Shown here: one piece after another, positions 17,673 to 27,025 of the stretch
Layout of the letters: the number at the start of each line of letters is the position of its first letter
How positions within the stretch are numbered: position 1 is the first letter of the stretch
Source: CAZSAK01 sp964605155
Lineage (GTDB): Bacteria > Pseudomonadota > Gammaproteobacteria > SZUA-140
Assembly (NCBI GenBank): GCA_964605155.1
Contig: CAZSAK010000009.1
Location: forward strand, 1 to 64,000
Length of the DNA stretch: 64,000 nt
Reading direction: 5' to 3'
Position numbers and translations under genes: made by a program
The notes under the pieces: generated by a model
Told to the model about the DNA's origin: nothing
The model's input: the letters and a program-made list of their open reading frames with translations, nothing else
Database searches by the model: none

Positions 17673-19274
17673 ATGGATTTCGAATGGGTAGCAATAGCTC
17701 TGAATGATGTTAGCTGGATTTCGCTGGCTTTTGTGCTGGGTTTCCTGGCGAAGCAGATGAGTTTGCCACCACTGGTTGGCTTCCTGGCAACTGGCTTTGT
17801 GCTCAATTACATGGGTATTGCGAGTGGAGAAATGTTACACAAGCTTGCTGATTTGGGAGTCACGCTACTGTTCTTCACTGTTGGCCTGAAATTAAACCTG
17901 AAAGTTTTAGCAAGACCACAAGTGTGGTTGGTCACCGGACTGCATATCTCAATTATCATTGCTGCGTTTGGAGCAGCGATCTATGTTCTGGCCTTGATGG
18001 GTGTATCCATCTTTTCCGGTCTGGATATTAAAATTTCGTTAATACTTGCCTTTGCATTAAGTTTCTCAAGTACTGTATTTATCGTCCAGTTACTGGAAGA
18101 AAAAGGCGAAATGAAATCCCTGCATGGGCGTATTGTAATTGGCATCCTGGTGATGCAGGATCTGGCTGCGGTTGTTTTTCTGGCCGTCTCTACAGGAGAA
18201 CTGCCTTCGCCCTGGTCACTGCTTTTACTGCTACTTATTCCACTGCGACCCGTGTTTCACCATCTATTGCAAAAAACAGGTCATGGTGAACTGTTAATCC
18301 TGTATGGTCTGGTGCTTGCTCTGGGCGGTGCCGAACTGTTTGAACTGGGTGGTGTGAAGGATGATTTGGGAGCCCTTATAATGGGAGTATTGATTTCAAC
18401 ACATCCCAAGTCGGGAGAAATGGCCAAATCCATGCTGGGTTTCAAGGACTTGTTCCTGGTGGGTTTCTTCCTCACAATCGGCATGTCAGGCCAGCTATCG
18501 CTGGAAGCATTCATTATCGGATTACTGCTCGCGCCGTTTGTCTTCATTAAAGCAATACTCTTTCTTAGACTGTTGACCCGCTTCAAATTACGAGCAAGGA
18601 CGTCATTACTCGCGACATTAAATTTGACAAACTACAGTGAATTTGGACTGATTGTTATCGCAATTGCCGTTGCAAATGGATGGATGGATAGTGACTGGTT
18701 GGTCGTTATAGCCATAGCACTCTCACTCTCTTTTGTTATCGCTGCCCGGTTGAGCAATATCGATGACAGAATCTATAGCCAGTTCAGGGAATTCTGGATG
18801 AGGTTTCAACGCAAGGAAAGACTTCCAGATGACACCCCTTTGAATACCCTTGGCGCAACTATTGCCATCTTTGGAATGGGCAGGGTTGGCAGCAGTGCCT
18901 ATGATAAAATGCGGGAAATCCATGGGGACACCGTAGTCGGTGTAGACTTTGATAACGAAAGGGTAAAAGGACATCAGAAAATAGGACGCAATGTTTTACA
19001 AGGCGATCCAAGCGATGCCGACTTTTGGGAACAAATAGAGCAAGACCACACTATCGAATTGGTCATGCTGGCACTCCCCAATCTTGAAGCAAATGTGGAT
19101 GCCCTGGAACAACTGCGCAGGATATCCTTTAACGGGCGAATAGCTGCAACCGCAAGATATCCGGACGAGGAAAAAGTATTACGAAATACAGGTGTAACGT
19201 CTGTATTCAATATCTACAATGAAGCAGGTGCTGGATTTGCGAATCATGTCGAATCTCAAAACCCGGTGCAATGA
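17673..19274 (+). CDS. Kef-type cation/proton antiporter with TrkA-N domain
   Basis: 533 aa from ATG 17673, where membrane segment 1 starts; the open frame extends 43 codons upstream but that part is unlike the family. Residues 1-370 have about 12 hydrophobic segments of the CPA2 family, including FLATGFVLNYMGI and SFSSTVFIVQLLEEKGE. Residues 390-525 are a Rossmann RCK/TrkA-N domain (TIAIFGMGRVGSSAYDKM, then VVGVDFDNERVKG). It should exchange K+ or Na+ for H+ across the inner membrane under nucleotide control, as YbaL/KefB proteins do. The second RCK half is absent. It is probably monocistronic. Confidence 0.9.
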   Translation: MDFEWVAIALNDVSWISLAFVLGFLAKQMSLPPLVGFLATGFVLNYMGIASGEMLHKLADLGVTLLFFTVGLKLNLKVLARPQVWLVTGLHISIIIAAFGAAIYVLALMGVSIFSGLDIKISLILAFALSFSSTVFIVQLLEEKGEMKSLHGRIVIGILVMQDLAAVVFLAVSTGELPSPWSLLLLLLIPLRPVFHHLLQKTGHGELLILYGLVLALGGAELFELGGVKDDLGALIMGVLISTHPKSGEMAKSMLGFKDLFLVGFFLTIGMSGQLSLEAFIIGLLLAPFVFIKAILFLRLLTRFKLRARTSLLATLNLTNYSEFGLIVIAIAVANGWMDSDWLVVIAIALSLSFVIAARLSNIDDRIYSQFREFWMRFQRKERLPDDTPLNTLGATIAIFGMGRVGSSAYDKMREIHGDTVVGVDFDNERVKGHQKIGRNVLQGDPSDADFWEQIEQDHTIELVMLALPNLEANVDALEQLRRISFNGRIAATARYPDEEKVLRNTGVTSVFNIYNEAGAGFANHVESQNPVQ

Positions 19275-19445
19275 TATCTAAAAAGAGTGGCATGTTCTGC
19301 AATAGATACCACTTTATGCCTGTGCTGCATGAATCCACAGCCAGAAGTGGCTATATCACTTTATTCAGGCGACAAATATCTGAACGACTCAACGCTTTCA
19401 CGAGTGCCCTGGTCGTCTGTATTTTAAGACGGGACCGGGAAAATC

Positions 19446-19473
19446 GGCATAACCCGCAAAAGCGGGTTATGCC
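19446..19473 (-). terminator. Strong terminator of the secreted-protein gene
   Basis: GGCATAACCCGC and GCGGGTTATGCC form a perfect 12-bp stem with an AAAA loop (TTTT on the minus strand). Reading leftward, CGATTTTCCC follows. It lies 40 bases beyond the stop at 19513. Confidence 0.75.
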
Positions 19474-19512
19474 GTACCGTTGTTAAGTATTGGTCCCGGT
19501 AAATACAGGGAG

Positions 19513-20607
19513 TTATTTGTTGTTGGGGTGTGCCTGATGGTTCCCCTTCTCGAGCAGGCCGGAAACGGTCAACACGACGTCACCCAGGCTGTTCCTGATA
19601 ACGATACTAGCCGTATCATGGACCTTGCCGGGCTCCCCCCCGTCAACAAATATGAAATTGATGGTAGCCCCATCCACACCATCCAGCCTGCCTGTTCCAT
19701 CACCTTCAAAGGTATCGAACGGTGCAGTGCGTGGCTTTTGATCGATTGCCGGATCTTCTGTACAGACCGCATGATTCAGCGACAGCATATGGAATGCGTG
19801 ATGTGCCCAGTTCACCTCGATGTTGTTGGGCTCAGCCAGATTGCAATGAATCTCAAAGCCATGCGTTACCCGCATCCCGTCATAGGTAAACACACTCCCC
19901 CCGCCAGTCATGCGGCCATCAAGTTCCAGAGGCTCGATAGTTGCCTTCCAGACAAGATAATCATTGTTGGCATTGTTACCGCTATTGGCGTGATCATAGG
20001 GCTCGAATACCAGGTAAGGTGAGGTTTCATACGACTGTGGAATATTTATGGTCTGTTCGGCGCCGGTACCACTACCAGTACCGGTCAGATTTTGTATGAC
20101 ATTTGTACCAATCGTGCCTGGCGTGGTTCCGAAACTGTCATCCGGATTTGCATAAAGTATGCCCCTCTCCGGTTCTGTTCCATTATTTGTATCCAGCGAC
20201 GATACCGCTACCGATACCCATCGATAGCCGGCAGGCAGCTCCAATGCAATGATTTCCGTTTGACCGCGATTATCCAGTTCATTTATGTCTCCGTTGTTAC
20301 TTGGGCAGTCGCCACCATTTGCAGATGCCTCAAATGGATTGCAAACACCAAGGCCGCGATCTCCTATGACATCACGCCGAAAGAGATTGGCACCTGCCCA
20401 ACTGGCCCCGTCAAGATAGTAACCGTGGACTGTCAGCCCAGTAACACCATCAGTAAATGTAGTGGAACCTGTATTCCCCAAGCTACCATTATTGAAGTTT
20501 ATGGTATCTGCGCTTGATAAAGACGGAATAGAAGCCATACTCAATACCGCTAGGGTAGCGAACAGAAGTGGCTTCGCGAATCGAAATAGCGTGGTGTGAA
20601 TCATCAT
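19513..20607 (-). CDS. Secreted protein with C-terminal GRMTGGGS domain
   Basis: 364 aa from ATG 20607, preceded by GGGAGG 8 bases upstream; the frame is open further upstream, but that part has no exported character. A signal peptide (residues 1-33, ...SLSSADT) is followed by a beta-rich domain with paired cysteines (GVCNPFEASANGGDCPSNN). The last 130 residues begin DGRMTGGGSVFTYDG and include HGFEIHC and EGDGTGRLDGV. I recall this module at the ends of exported proteins from many environmental bacteria, often after adhesion-like or anchor-type domains. The protein is probably secreted or surface-bound; no enzymatic motif is seen. Its only strong neighbour link is its own terminator. Confidence 0.8.
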   Translation of the reverse strand: MMIHTTLFRFAKPLLFATLAVLSMASIPSLSSADTINFNNGSLGNTGSTTFTDGVTGLTVHGYYLDGASWAGANLFRRDVIGDRGLGVCNPFEASANGGDCPSNNGDINELDNRGQTEIIALELPAGYRWVSVAVSSLDTNNGTEPERGILYANPDDSFGTTPGTIGTNVIQNLTGTGSGTGAEQTINIPQSYETSPYLVFEPYDHANSGNNANNDYLVWKATIEPLELDGRMTGGGSVFTYDGMRVTHGFEIHCNLAEPNNIEVNWAHHAFHMLSLNHAVCTEDPAIDQKPRTAPFDTFEGDGTGRLDGVDGATINFIFVDGGEPGKVHDTASIVIRNSLGDVVLTVSGLLEKGNHQAHPNNK

Positions 20608-20964
20608 TCTTATATCCTCCCGATGGTTAACGAAATCAAGTGTCGAGTTGCATCGAACACGGTTAGTTTCGTCCCTGAGTGCCTGGCAAGCGCACCCGCG
20701 CTGCGCAGCCGTTGCCCTGGCGGGCCGTTCCTGGCGGGTATTAGTAAAAGTGTGATCCTCCCAGCCTGTGGTTGTCAACGCTATTATCAAAGCAATGCTC
20801 AAAAAGGCTGCGTATGACAAGTGTTTACGAATTTAAGCGCTCAGATATGAGGTTCCGGGCTACTATTCTAGTCATTCACTCGTCAACTTCTATGAATGTC
20901 CTCTTTGGGTCGCGGATTCGGTAGATCGAGGCAACACAAATGTTAAATCTATACCAGCCAACTA
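20608..20964. other. Intergenic region upstream of the secreted-protein gene
   Basis: 357 bases between the ABC ATPase stop and the secreted-protein start, both leftward. A GC-rich part (about 20690-20745) with repeated GGCGGG/CCCGCC-like strings could fold in the leader. No gene is evident. Confidence 0.5.
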
Positions 20965-22119
20965 TCATGACGTGATATTTCTCCCATCCCTACCTTGAAA
21001 GATCCGGATGTCTTTCGGATCCAGAAATAGCTTCACAGTATCGCCCTCCTTTATCCCCGTATCCGGATCGATACGAGCGATCAGTGATCGTTGTGACCCA
21101 TTACCGGATTGGATCTCAAGGTCCTGTGGCAATGCCATCGCATCGAAATCTTCGGTTGTTACATTGAAATATACAATCAGATCCGCGCCCAGCCATTCGA
21201 CGATGTCGGCCTGTGCCTCGAAATTCAGGTTATTAGCCGGATCATCGTCATGGTCCGTTATCAGTCGAAGGTGTTCGGGTCTGAAACCTATTACCAGTTC
21301 TTCATCCTTGTCTTGAAGGTTTATACCCGGATCACCGGGCAGTTCACATGTGCCTACAGGTGTTTCGAGCCTGCCGCCATCCAATCGTGCAGGAAGAAAA
21401 TTCATCGGTGGCGAGCCGATAAAGCCGGCGACGAACAGATCGGCGGGATGATCATACAGTTCCCGCGGCATGCCGATCTGCAGGATCTCACCCTTGCGCA
21501 TCACGGCAATACGGTCTCCCAGGGTCATCGCCTCGGTCTGATCATGGGTGACATACACGGTCGTGGTCCCCAGGCGTCGTTGCAGACGCGCGATCTCGAT
21601 GCGCATCTGCACACGCAGCTTGGCATCGAGATTGGACAGCGGCTCGTCCAGCAAGAAGGCACGGGGTTCGCGTACGATGGCGCGTCCCATGGCCACGCGC
21701 TGACGCTGACCGCCCGACAGTGCCGCCGGCCTGCGATCCAGCAACTCCTCCAGTTCCAGTATCTGCGCGGCCTTCTCCACCCGCTTGCCGATCTCCTGTT
21801 CCGACATCTTTGCCAGTTTGAGCGGAAAGGTCATGTTCTCGCGCACGGTCATATGCGGGTAGATGGCATAACTCTGGAAGACCATCGCCATGTTGCGGTC
21901 CTTGGGGTCAAGCTTGGTGACCTGTTGACCATCGATCAGGATCTCACCCTCGGTCACGTCCTCGAGTCCCACGATCATGTTCAACAAGGTGGATTTACCG
22001 CAGCCTGACGGTCCGACCAGGATAAAAAACTCCCCGTTCCTGATGGTAAAGTTCGCGCACTTGACGGCGATGATATCCGCGAAGCGCTTTGCGATATTTT
22101 TCAGCTCGATTTCCGCCAC
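20965..22119 (-). CDS. Sugar ABC transporter ATP-binding protein (MalK/UgpC/SugC type)
   Basis: 384 aa. The Walker A is GPSGCGKST (residues 37-45), Q-loop VFQSYAIYPHM, signature LSGGQRQRVAMGRA, Walker B AFLLDEPLSNLDAKLR and switch histidine TVYVTHDQTEAM. Residues 240-384 are the regulatory OB-type (TOBE) domain of the CUT1 subfamily. It powers import of a disaccharide or oligosaccharide through the two permeases upstream. The start lies 4 bases past the stop of the preceding gene, so it is part of the same leftward operon. Two degraded DNA copies of its 3' end occur at 9741 and 12101. Confidence 0.95.
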   Translation of the reverse strand: MAEIELKNIAKRFADIIAVKCANFTIRNGEFFILVGPSGCGKSTLLNMIVGLEDVTEGEILIDGQQVTKLDPKDRNMAMVFQSYAIYPHMTVRENMTFPLKLAKMSEQEIGKRVEKAAQILELEELLDRRPAALSGGQRQRVAMGRAIVREPRAFLLDEPLSNLDAKLRVQMRIEIARLQRRLGTTTVYVTHDQTEAMTLGDRIAVMRKGEILQIGMPRELYDHPADLFVAGFIGSPPMNFLPARLDGGRLETPVGTCELPGDPGINLQDKDEELVIGFRPEHLRLITDHDDDPANNLNFEAQADIVEWLGADLIVYFNVTTEDFDAMALPQDLEIQSGNGSQRSLIARIDPDTGIKEGDTVKLFLDPKDIRIFQGRDGRNITS

Positions 22120-22123
22120 GCCA

Positions 22124-22966
22124 CTACCCTTTTACAGCTCCTGATGTGAGTCCCGCGACGATGCGTCTTTGGAACACCAGCACCAGGATAATGATGGGTA
22201 TCGTCACTACCACCGAAGCGGCGGCGATCGAGCCCGTAGGTTGTTCGAAACGTGAACTGCCGGTGAAAAACGCGATGGCCGCTGGCACGGTGCGTGCGTC
22301 ATTCGTCGAAGTGAGCGAGATGGCAAACAGGAAATCATTCCAGGCAAACATGAACACCAGGATGGCAGCGGTGAATACCCCCGGTGCCGCCAGCGGTGTG
22401 ATGACGCGCAGGAAGGCCTGCATCGGGGTGGCGCCGTCCACCCTGGCGGCCTTCTCCAGATCCCAGGGGATCTCGCGGAAAAACGCTGAGAGTGTCCAGA
22501 TGGCAAGCGGCAAGGTAAAGGTCATATAGGGAAGTATAAGACCTGCCCAGGTGTCATAGAGCCCGAAGGTCCGCCACATATTGAATAATGGCCCGATGAT
22601 GGATACCGGGGGAAACATCGCAATCGATAACGCGCCCGCCATGATCAGCCTTCTGCCGGGAAATTCAAGACGTACCACGGCATAGGCTGTGAACATCCCG
22701 AGTATGACGGCTGCCAGGGTTGAGATCCCAGCGATCCCGATTGAATTCCCCAATGCGGCCGAAAACTGCGGATCGTGAAAGATCGCCTGATAGTGCTCCA
22801 GGCTTATAACATGCGGGATGAAACGATTGTCACCGAGATCGGCGCTGCGTTTGAGCGACAGCGATACAATCCATGCTACAGGCAGCAACGAGTAGATTAC
22901 CACCAGTGCACTGCCGATACCCCAGAACAGACGCTCGACCAGATTGCCTGACTCACGTATCGTCAC
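22124..22966 (-). CDS. Sugar ABC transporter permease (MalG/SugB type)
   Basis: 280 aa from GTG 22966, which overlaps the preceding stop codon (GTGA). Upstream codons in frame belong to the neighbouring permease read in another frame. Six hydrophobic segments are visible. The EAA loop that docks on the ATPase is EKAARVDGATPMQAFLRVITPLAAPG, here quoted only as its pattern E-A-A-x3-G-x9-P. It ends FQRRIVAGLTSGAVKG, typical for MalG-like subunits. It forms the channel with the next permease. Confidence 0.93.
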   Translation of the reverse strand: MTIRESGNLVERLFWGIGSALVVIYSLLPVAWIVSLSLKRSADLGDNRFIPHVISLEHYQAIFHDPQFSAALGNSIGIAGISTLAAVILGMFTAYAVVRLEFPGRRLIMAGALSIAMFPPVSIIGPLFNMWRTFGLYDTWAGLILPYMTFTLPLAIWTLSAFFREIPWDLEKAARVDGATPMQAFLRVITPLAAPGVFTAAILVFMFAWNDFLFAISLTSTNDARTVPAAIAFFTGSSRFEQPTGSIAAASVVVTIPIIILVLVFQRRIVAGLTSGAVKG

Positions 22967-23838
22967 GGTTGCTCCCGGCGTGACAGGTCGATGCCGAATC
23001 CCTTGATATAGACCACGGCGATGGCGAGCACGCACAGAAAGATGAGTATTGAGACCGCCGATCCCAGCCCGAGATTGAGACGCGTGATCAGCGCGTCATA
23101 ACCGACAATGGAAACCGATTCGGTGCCTTGCGCGCCGCGTGTCTGCACGAACACCGTATCGAAGATGCGAAAGGCATCCAGGGTCCTGAACAACAACGCC
23201 ACCATGATGACCGGGCGCATCAGCGGCAGCGTGATCCTGAAAAAGCGTTGCCATGCATTTGCCCCATCCACACGTGCTGCCCGGAGTACATCCCCGGGCA
23301 CCAGCGTGAGACCGGCAAGCAGCAGCAATGCCATAAAAGGTGTCGTCTTCCAGATCTCGGTCTGGATAATGACAAAGATGGCCGACCAGCGCTCGGCGAG
23401 CCAGCTTCCATCCAGTCCGACCAATACATTGACGAAACCGGTGGTGGGATCGAACGCGAATCGCCAGCTCATGGCCGCGACCACCGTAATGATCCCGTAG
23501 GGTACCAACAGCGTGGTGCGCACCACGCGTCGTCCGACCAGTGCGTGATGCATGACCAGGGCAAATATCATTCCCAGTACAAACTCGATGGCAACGGAGC
23601 CCGTCGTGATCACCAGCGTATTGAATAGAGACTGCCACCATGTCTCGGAACTCAGCACACTGAGATAATTATCCAGCCCGATGAAATGGCGTTCATCCGG
23701 GAATCGCAGGTCATAGCGAAACAATGATAACCACAGCGCGTATAACATCGGATACGCCGTCACCAACAGCATGGCGATCACCGCAGGGGCGCACAACATC
23801 CATGCCAGGCGGTGTTCGGCGTGTACGCGCCGGCTCAT
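22963..23838 (-). CDS. Sugar ABC transporter permease (MalF/SugA type)
   Basis: 291 aa with six membrane segments (first at about residues 12-32). The EAA loop reads LRAARVDGANAWQRFFRITLPL in the usual position. MalF/SugA-type CUT1 proteins without the large periplasmic insertion have this size. The ATG overlaps the stop of the binding-protein gene by 4 bases (ATGA). Together with the other three genes it makes a complete CUT1 importer. Confidence 0.93.
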   Translation of the reverse strand: MSRRVHAEHRLAWMLCAPAVIAMLLVTAYPMLYALWLSLFRYDLRFPDERHFIGLDNYLSVLSSETWWQSLFNTLVITTGSVAIEFVLGMIFALVMHHALVGRRVVRTTLLVPYGIITVVAAMSWRFAFDPTTGFVNVLVGLDGSWLAERWSAIFVIIQTEIWKTTPFMALLLLAGLTLVPGDVLRAARVDGANAWQRFFRITLPLMRPVIMVALLFRTLDAFRIFDTVFVQTRGAQGTESVSIVGYDALITRLNLGLGSAVSILIFLCVLAIAVVYIKGFGIDLSRREQP

Positions 23839-25085
23839 AGCAGACCCTCAGAATTCAGGGCGCGCTCCACCGCCCTGCGCAGCCGTTCTACATCACGGGC
23901 CGGCTGTATCGCGCGCATGGGATGAAGCGTGTGGCTGATGGCGAGAGACACGTCGGCATAGAGTGGTGTCTGCGGACGCTGCACGGCATCATGCAGGGTC
24001 TCACGCAACAGGACGGCGAACGGGAATGTCTTGCGCACCTGTTCGTCGTCATAAAGTGCCGTGATCGTCGGCGGCAAGCCGCCGAGGGTGGCCGCGAGTC
24101 GCTGGTTGGGCTCCGATGAGATGCAACTCGCCGCCTCGAATGCCTCCTCTTGATGACGGCCGAATGCCGCGACACCCAGGTTGATGCCGCCGAGGGTCAC
24201 CCGGCTGGGTTTTCCCCTGACAACGGCGGGCCAGCGGGCCCAGCCCATGTGTCCGGCGATATCGGGGGCATTCGATCTCGCGCTGGGCCAGACAAAGGTG
24301 TAGTTGATCATGAAACTGGAACCGCCGGTCTCGAACGCGAGACGGGCCTGGTCTTCACGAGTGGTTGCCAGGGACGGATCCGTCACCGGTGAATTTGCCA
24401 GGTGCCGCATGACTTCCAGAGCACGCCGCGTGGGTTCTTCTTCGAGCGACACATGGCGTCCGTCCGGTTGCAGTATTGCACCGCCCGCCGATGCGAGCAA
24501 TGAGGTGAAGAACACAGTCAGCCCTTCGTATCGTTCACCCTGCGCCTGGATGGTGCCGTTTTCACCAAGCCGTTCCGCGATGCGGATCATTGCATCCCAG
24601 GTTGCGGGCGGCGACTCGACACGATCGGTACGATACCACAGCAGTTGCGTGTTGGTGGTAAAAGGGGCGGCCCATAATTGCCCGTTATAGCTGGCGCTTT
24701 CAACGGCACTGTCAAGTCGTCCGTTACGAACCCTGTCCGCCCTCTCCCCTATCCAGGGTCTTATCCAGTTCGCCTGGGCAAACTCGGCCGTCCAGATGAC
24801 ATCCATCCCGATGATATCGATGTCTGTATCCCCTGCCGCCAGCCGACGCACCAGTTGTTCGCGTTGCTGGTCGGCATCAGCCGGTAATGGCACGATCTCG
24901 ATCTCGTAACTGCCCTGCGAGGATTCGCTGCAATGTCGTGCTGCCTGAACAAAGGCTCCCGACTGTTCATCGAAGACATACCAGTGAAGCCTGTAGGGCG
25001 AAGCCTCCTGTGTATGTTCCGAACAGGCGGACAAGGCATATGCAGTGATAACAACGGTTATGAACGCCTGTTTAATGCTGGGCAT
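23835..25085 (-). CDS. Sugar-binding lipoprotein, LpqY/ThuE-like
   Basis: 416 aa. The signal ends in a lipobox (AYALSAC, Cys21), so it is a lipid-anchored periplasmic binding protein. The stretch VRRLAAGDTDIDIIGMDVIW followed by TAEFAQANWI closely recalls LpqY and ThuE, the trehalose-binding components of LpqY-SugABC and ThuEFGK. GGINLGVAAFGRHQEEAFEA is the usual family 1 binding-protein hinge region. Trehalose or a related disaccharide is therefore the best guess. It is the first gene of the operon, with a poor ribosome site. A predicted FNR-type site lies only 7 bp in front of its start, where it could act as a repressor site. Confidence 0.88.
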   Translation of the reverse strand: MPSIKQAFITVVITAYALSACSEHTQEASPYRLHWYVFDEQSGAFVQAARHCSESSQGSYEIEIVPLPADADQQREQLVRRLAAGDTDIDIIGMDVIWTAEFAQANWIRPWIGERADRVRNGRLDSAVESASYNGQLWAAPFTTNTQLLWYRTDRVESPPATWDAMIRIAERLGENGTIQAQGERYEGLTVFFTSLLASAGGAILQPDGRHVSLEEEPTRRALEVMRHLANSPVTDPSLATTREDQARLAFETGGSSFMINYTFVWPSARSNAPDIAGHMGWARWPAVVRGKPSRVTLGGINLGVAAFGRHQEEAFEAASCISSEPNQRLAATLGGLPPTITALYDDEQVRKTFPFAVLLRETLHDAVQRPQTPLYADVSLAISHTLHPMRAIQPARDVERLRRAVERALNSEGLL

Positions 25086-25091
25086 TGGTCA

Positions 25092-25108
25092 ATTGATTTA
25101 TTTCAATG
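25092..25108 (+). promoter_or_regulatory. FNR-type site, strong copy 1
   Basis: ATTGATTTATTTCAATG, containing TTGA-N6-TCAA. It fits the motif shared by four sites in the window. TATTCT at 25128-25133, 19 bases downstream, can serve as -10, which places the site near -41 for rightward transcription of the site-2 protease gene (start 25187). Confidence 0.65.
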
Positions 25109-25186
25109 TGATTTTGTCCCATAGATCTATTCTTATGATAAAGATATACAATACCTTAGGCTATAGCATACGCAAAAGGAGGCTTT

Positions 25187-26371
25187 ATGGCCGTCGATAT
25201 TCCAGTAAAACAACAACACTCGCCTGTTACAGGTTTAAAAGGTTACCGGCTGTTCCGGATCTTCGGGTTCGATGTAAAGCTTAATCTTACCTGGTTGTTG
25301 CTTGCCTTTTTGATCACCTGGACGCTGGCCGCCGGCATGTTCCCGATCGATTATCCGGGACTCGCGCAACAGACCTACTGGTGGATGGGTATAGCCGGTG
25401 CAGTGGGAATACTCTTTTCGATCGTCTTTCATGAATTATCCCATTCCCTGGTCGCCAGGCACTATGGCCTCACCATCAGGGGCATCACACTGTTTATCTT
25501 CGGCGGTATGGCCGAGATGGAAGATGAGCCCGTCAACCCGAAAGCGGAATTCATGATGGCGGTTGCCGGTCCTGTTGCCAGCATCATCCTGGGAATTATC
25601 TTCGTGCAGATAACCAATCTGGCCACCGCACTTGAGTGGCACACGTCTGGCATCGGTGTGAGTCACTACCTTGCTATGGTCAACATCATCCTGGCAGTGT
25701 TCAACCTCGTCCCCGCCTTCCCGCTCGACGGCGGACGTATGCTGCGCGCCGCCCTCTGGCACTGGAAAGGGAATCTGCGTGATGCCACACGCATCGCCAG
25801 CCAGTTCGGTTCGGGTTTCGGATTTGTGCTGATGTTCCTGGGTGGATTTGCATTTTTCCTGCAGGGAAACTTCATCGGAGGGATGTGGTGGTTCCTGATC
25901 GGCATCTTCCTGCACAGTGCCGCCAAGGCATCGTATCGTCAGCTGGTGGTACGTGAGCTACTGAGTGACAAACCCGTGCGGCGATTTATGAATTCCGATC
26001 CGGCAACGGTTGCTCCCGACGTCAGTATCGAACAGTTGCTGGAAGATTATATCTATCGACATCATTACAAGATGTTTCCCGTTGTCGAGGGTAAAACCCT
26101 GAAGGGATGTATATCTCTTACTGATATCAAGGACATTCCAAAGGAACAACGCGAACACAAGACTGTCGGCGAACTGATGACGCCCTGCTCGTCCGATAAC
26201 ACCGTAACACCCGATACCGACAGCGCAAAGCTGATCGCCGCGATGGCAAGACCGAATGCCAGAACCATGTACATGGTGGTCGAGGATAATCACCTGCTCG
26301 GTGTGATCTCATTGAAGGATCTGCGCGAATATATTGCGCTGAAGGTAGAACTTGAACAGCCGGAACAATGA
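25187..26371 (+). CDS. Site-2 protease family membrane protease with CBS domains
   Basis: 394 aa; AGGAGG lies 5 bases before the ATG. Residues 30-240 have about six hydrophobic segments with the zinc-binding FHELSHSLVARHYG (HExxH, about residues 83-87) and the second motif NLVPAFPLDGGRML, the LDG aspartate being the third ligand. Residues 265-390 hold two CBS domains (MNSDPATVAPDVSIEQLL; MTPCSSDNTVTPDTDSAKLI) that usually bind adenine nucleotides. Group III S2P proteases cut substrates inside the membrane, for example anti-sigma factors; here adenylates may tune activity. The target is unknown. It is preceded by a predicted FNR-type promoter. Confidence 0.93.
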   Translation: MAVDIPVKQQHSPVTGLKGYRLFRIFGFDVKLNLTWLLLAFLITWTLAAGMFPIDYPGLAQQTYWWMGIAGAVGILFSIVFHELSHSLVARHYGLTIRGITLFIFGGMAEMEDEPVNPKAEFMMAVAGPVASIILGIIFVQITNLATALEWHTSGIGVSHYLAMVNIILAVFNLVPAFPLDGGRMLRAALWHWKGNLRDATRIASQFGSGFGFVLMFLGGFAFFLQGNFIGGMWWFLIGIFLHSAAKASYRQLVVRELLSDKPVRRFMNSDPATVAPDVSIEQLLEDYIYRHHYKMFPVVEGKTLKGCISLTDIKDIPKEQREHKTVGELMTPCSSDNTVTPDTDSAKLIAAMARPNARTMYMVVEDNHLLGVISLKDLREYIALKVELEQPEQ

Positions 26372-26378
26372 TTTGCGG

Positions 26379-26885
26379 TCAAACCCTCTGAAGCAACGCG
26401 CCGCAAAAGGCATCCAGGTCGTCCGGTTTACGGGAGGTTATGAGATTGCAGTCTTCCACCAGTTTTTTATCCTCCCATTTTGCGCCGGCATTTATCAGGT
26501 CCTTGCGTACCGAAGGCCATGACGTCATCGTCCGGCCGTTTACCACATCGGCCTCGATCAATAACTGCGGTCCGTGGCAGATCGCTGCGAGAGGCTTGTT
26601 GGTGGCATTGAACTGCTGGGTGAATTCCACTATAGCATCATTCAGACGCAATTTATCGGGCCCGTGTCCGCCCGGTATGACCAGAGCATCAAAATCCCCG
26701 GGTTTAACCTCATCCGCGGTATGCTGGATCCTGATCTCACTTTCGCCGCGCTTGCCGTGCACGGTATCGCCACGTTGTGTACCGATCACGGTAACCTCAT
26801 GTCCGGCATTACGTAAGCACTCGAAGGGCACATCGAATTCAGCATCTTCATAACCGTCACCTACCAGCATGGCTACCTTTGACAT
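26379..26885 (-). CDS. DJ-1/PfpI family protein
   Basis: 168 aa, the size of PfpI/YhbO proteins. The nucleophile elbow is AICHGPQ with C103, and the acid E15 in DGYEDAEFDVP completes the usual site. Members act as chaperone-like or glyoxalase/deglycase enzymes against carbonyl stress; the exact activity is debated. GGAGG lies 9 bases before the ATG. The gene converges on the protease gene with only 7 bases between stops. A weak FNR-like dyad lies about 65 bp upstream of the start. Confidence 0.93.
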   Translation of the reverse strand: MSKVAMLVGDGYEDAEFDVPFECLRNAGHEVTVIGTQRGDTVHGKRGESEIRIQHTADEVKPGDFDALVIPGGHGPDKLRLNDAIVEFTQQFNATNKPLAAICHGPQLLIEADVVNGRTMTSWPSVRKDLINAGAKWEDKKLVEDCNLITSRKPDDLDAFCGALLQRV

Positions 26886-26949
26886 ACTTCACCTCCTCCA
26901 TAAAATAATATCAGTAACAAAAAAACTAAATCAGTTACATTTGCGTTTC

Positions 26950-26966
26950 ATTGACAATTCGCAACG
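26950..26966. promoter_or_regulatory. Weak FNR-like dyad between pfpI and the EEP gene
   Basis: ATTGACAATTCGCAACG shares ATTGA and CAA at the right spacing with the strong sites, and 13 of 17 bases with the weak site at 29837. No good -10 is seen at the expected distance on either strand, so activity is doubtful. Confidence 0.3.
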
Positions 26967-27025
26967 TGCTGAATGCTGCACTCGGCTCATTGATTTTTTT
27001 CCTTTGTCCGGGAAGATCTTACTTG

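Noticed and set aside
12230..19274. YfdX plus Kef-type antiporter as part of a transmissible heat-resistance locus
   Set aside because: The typical partners (ClpK, FtsH, HdeD, DegP, thioredoxin) are missing and Hsp20 is 40 kb away.
19271..19486. 71-codon frame starting in an ATGA overlap with the antiporter stop
   Set aside because: No ribosome site, no recognisable fold, and it runs through the strong hairpin at 19446-19473, which is the terminator of the opposite gene.
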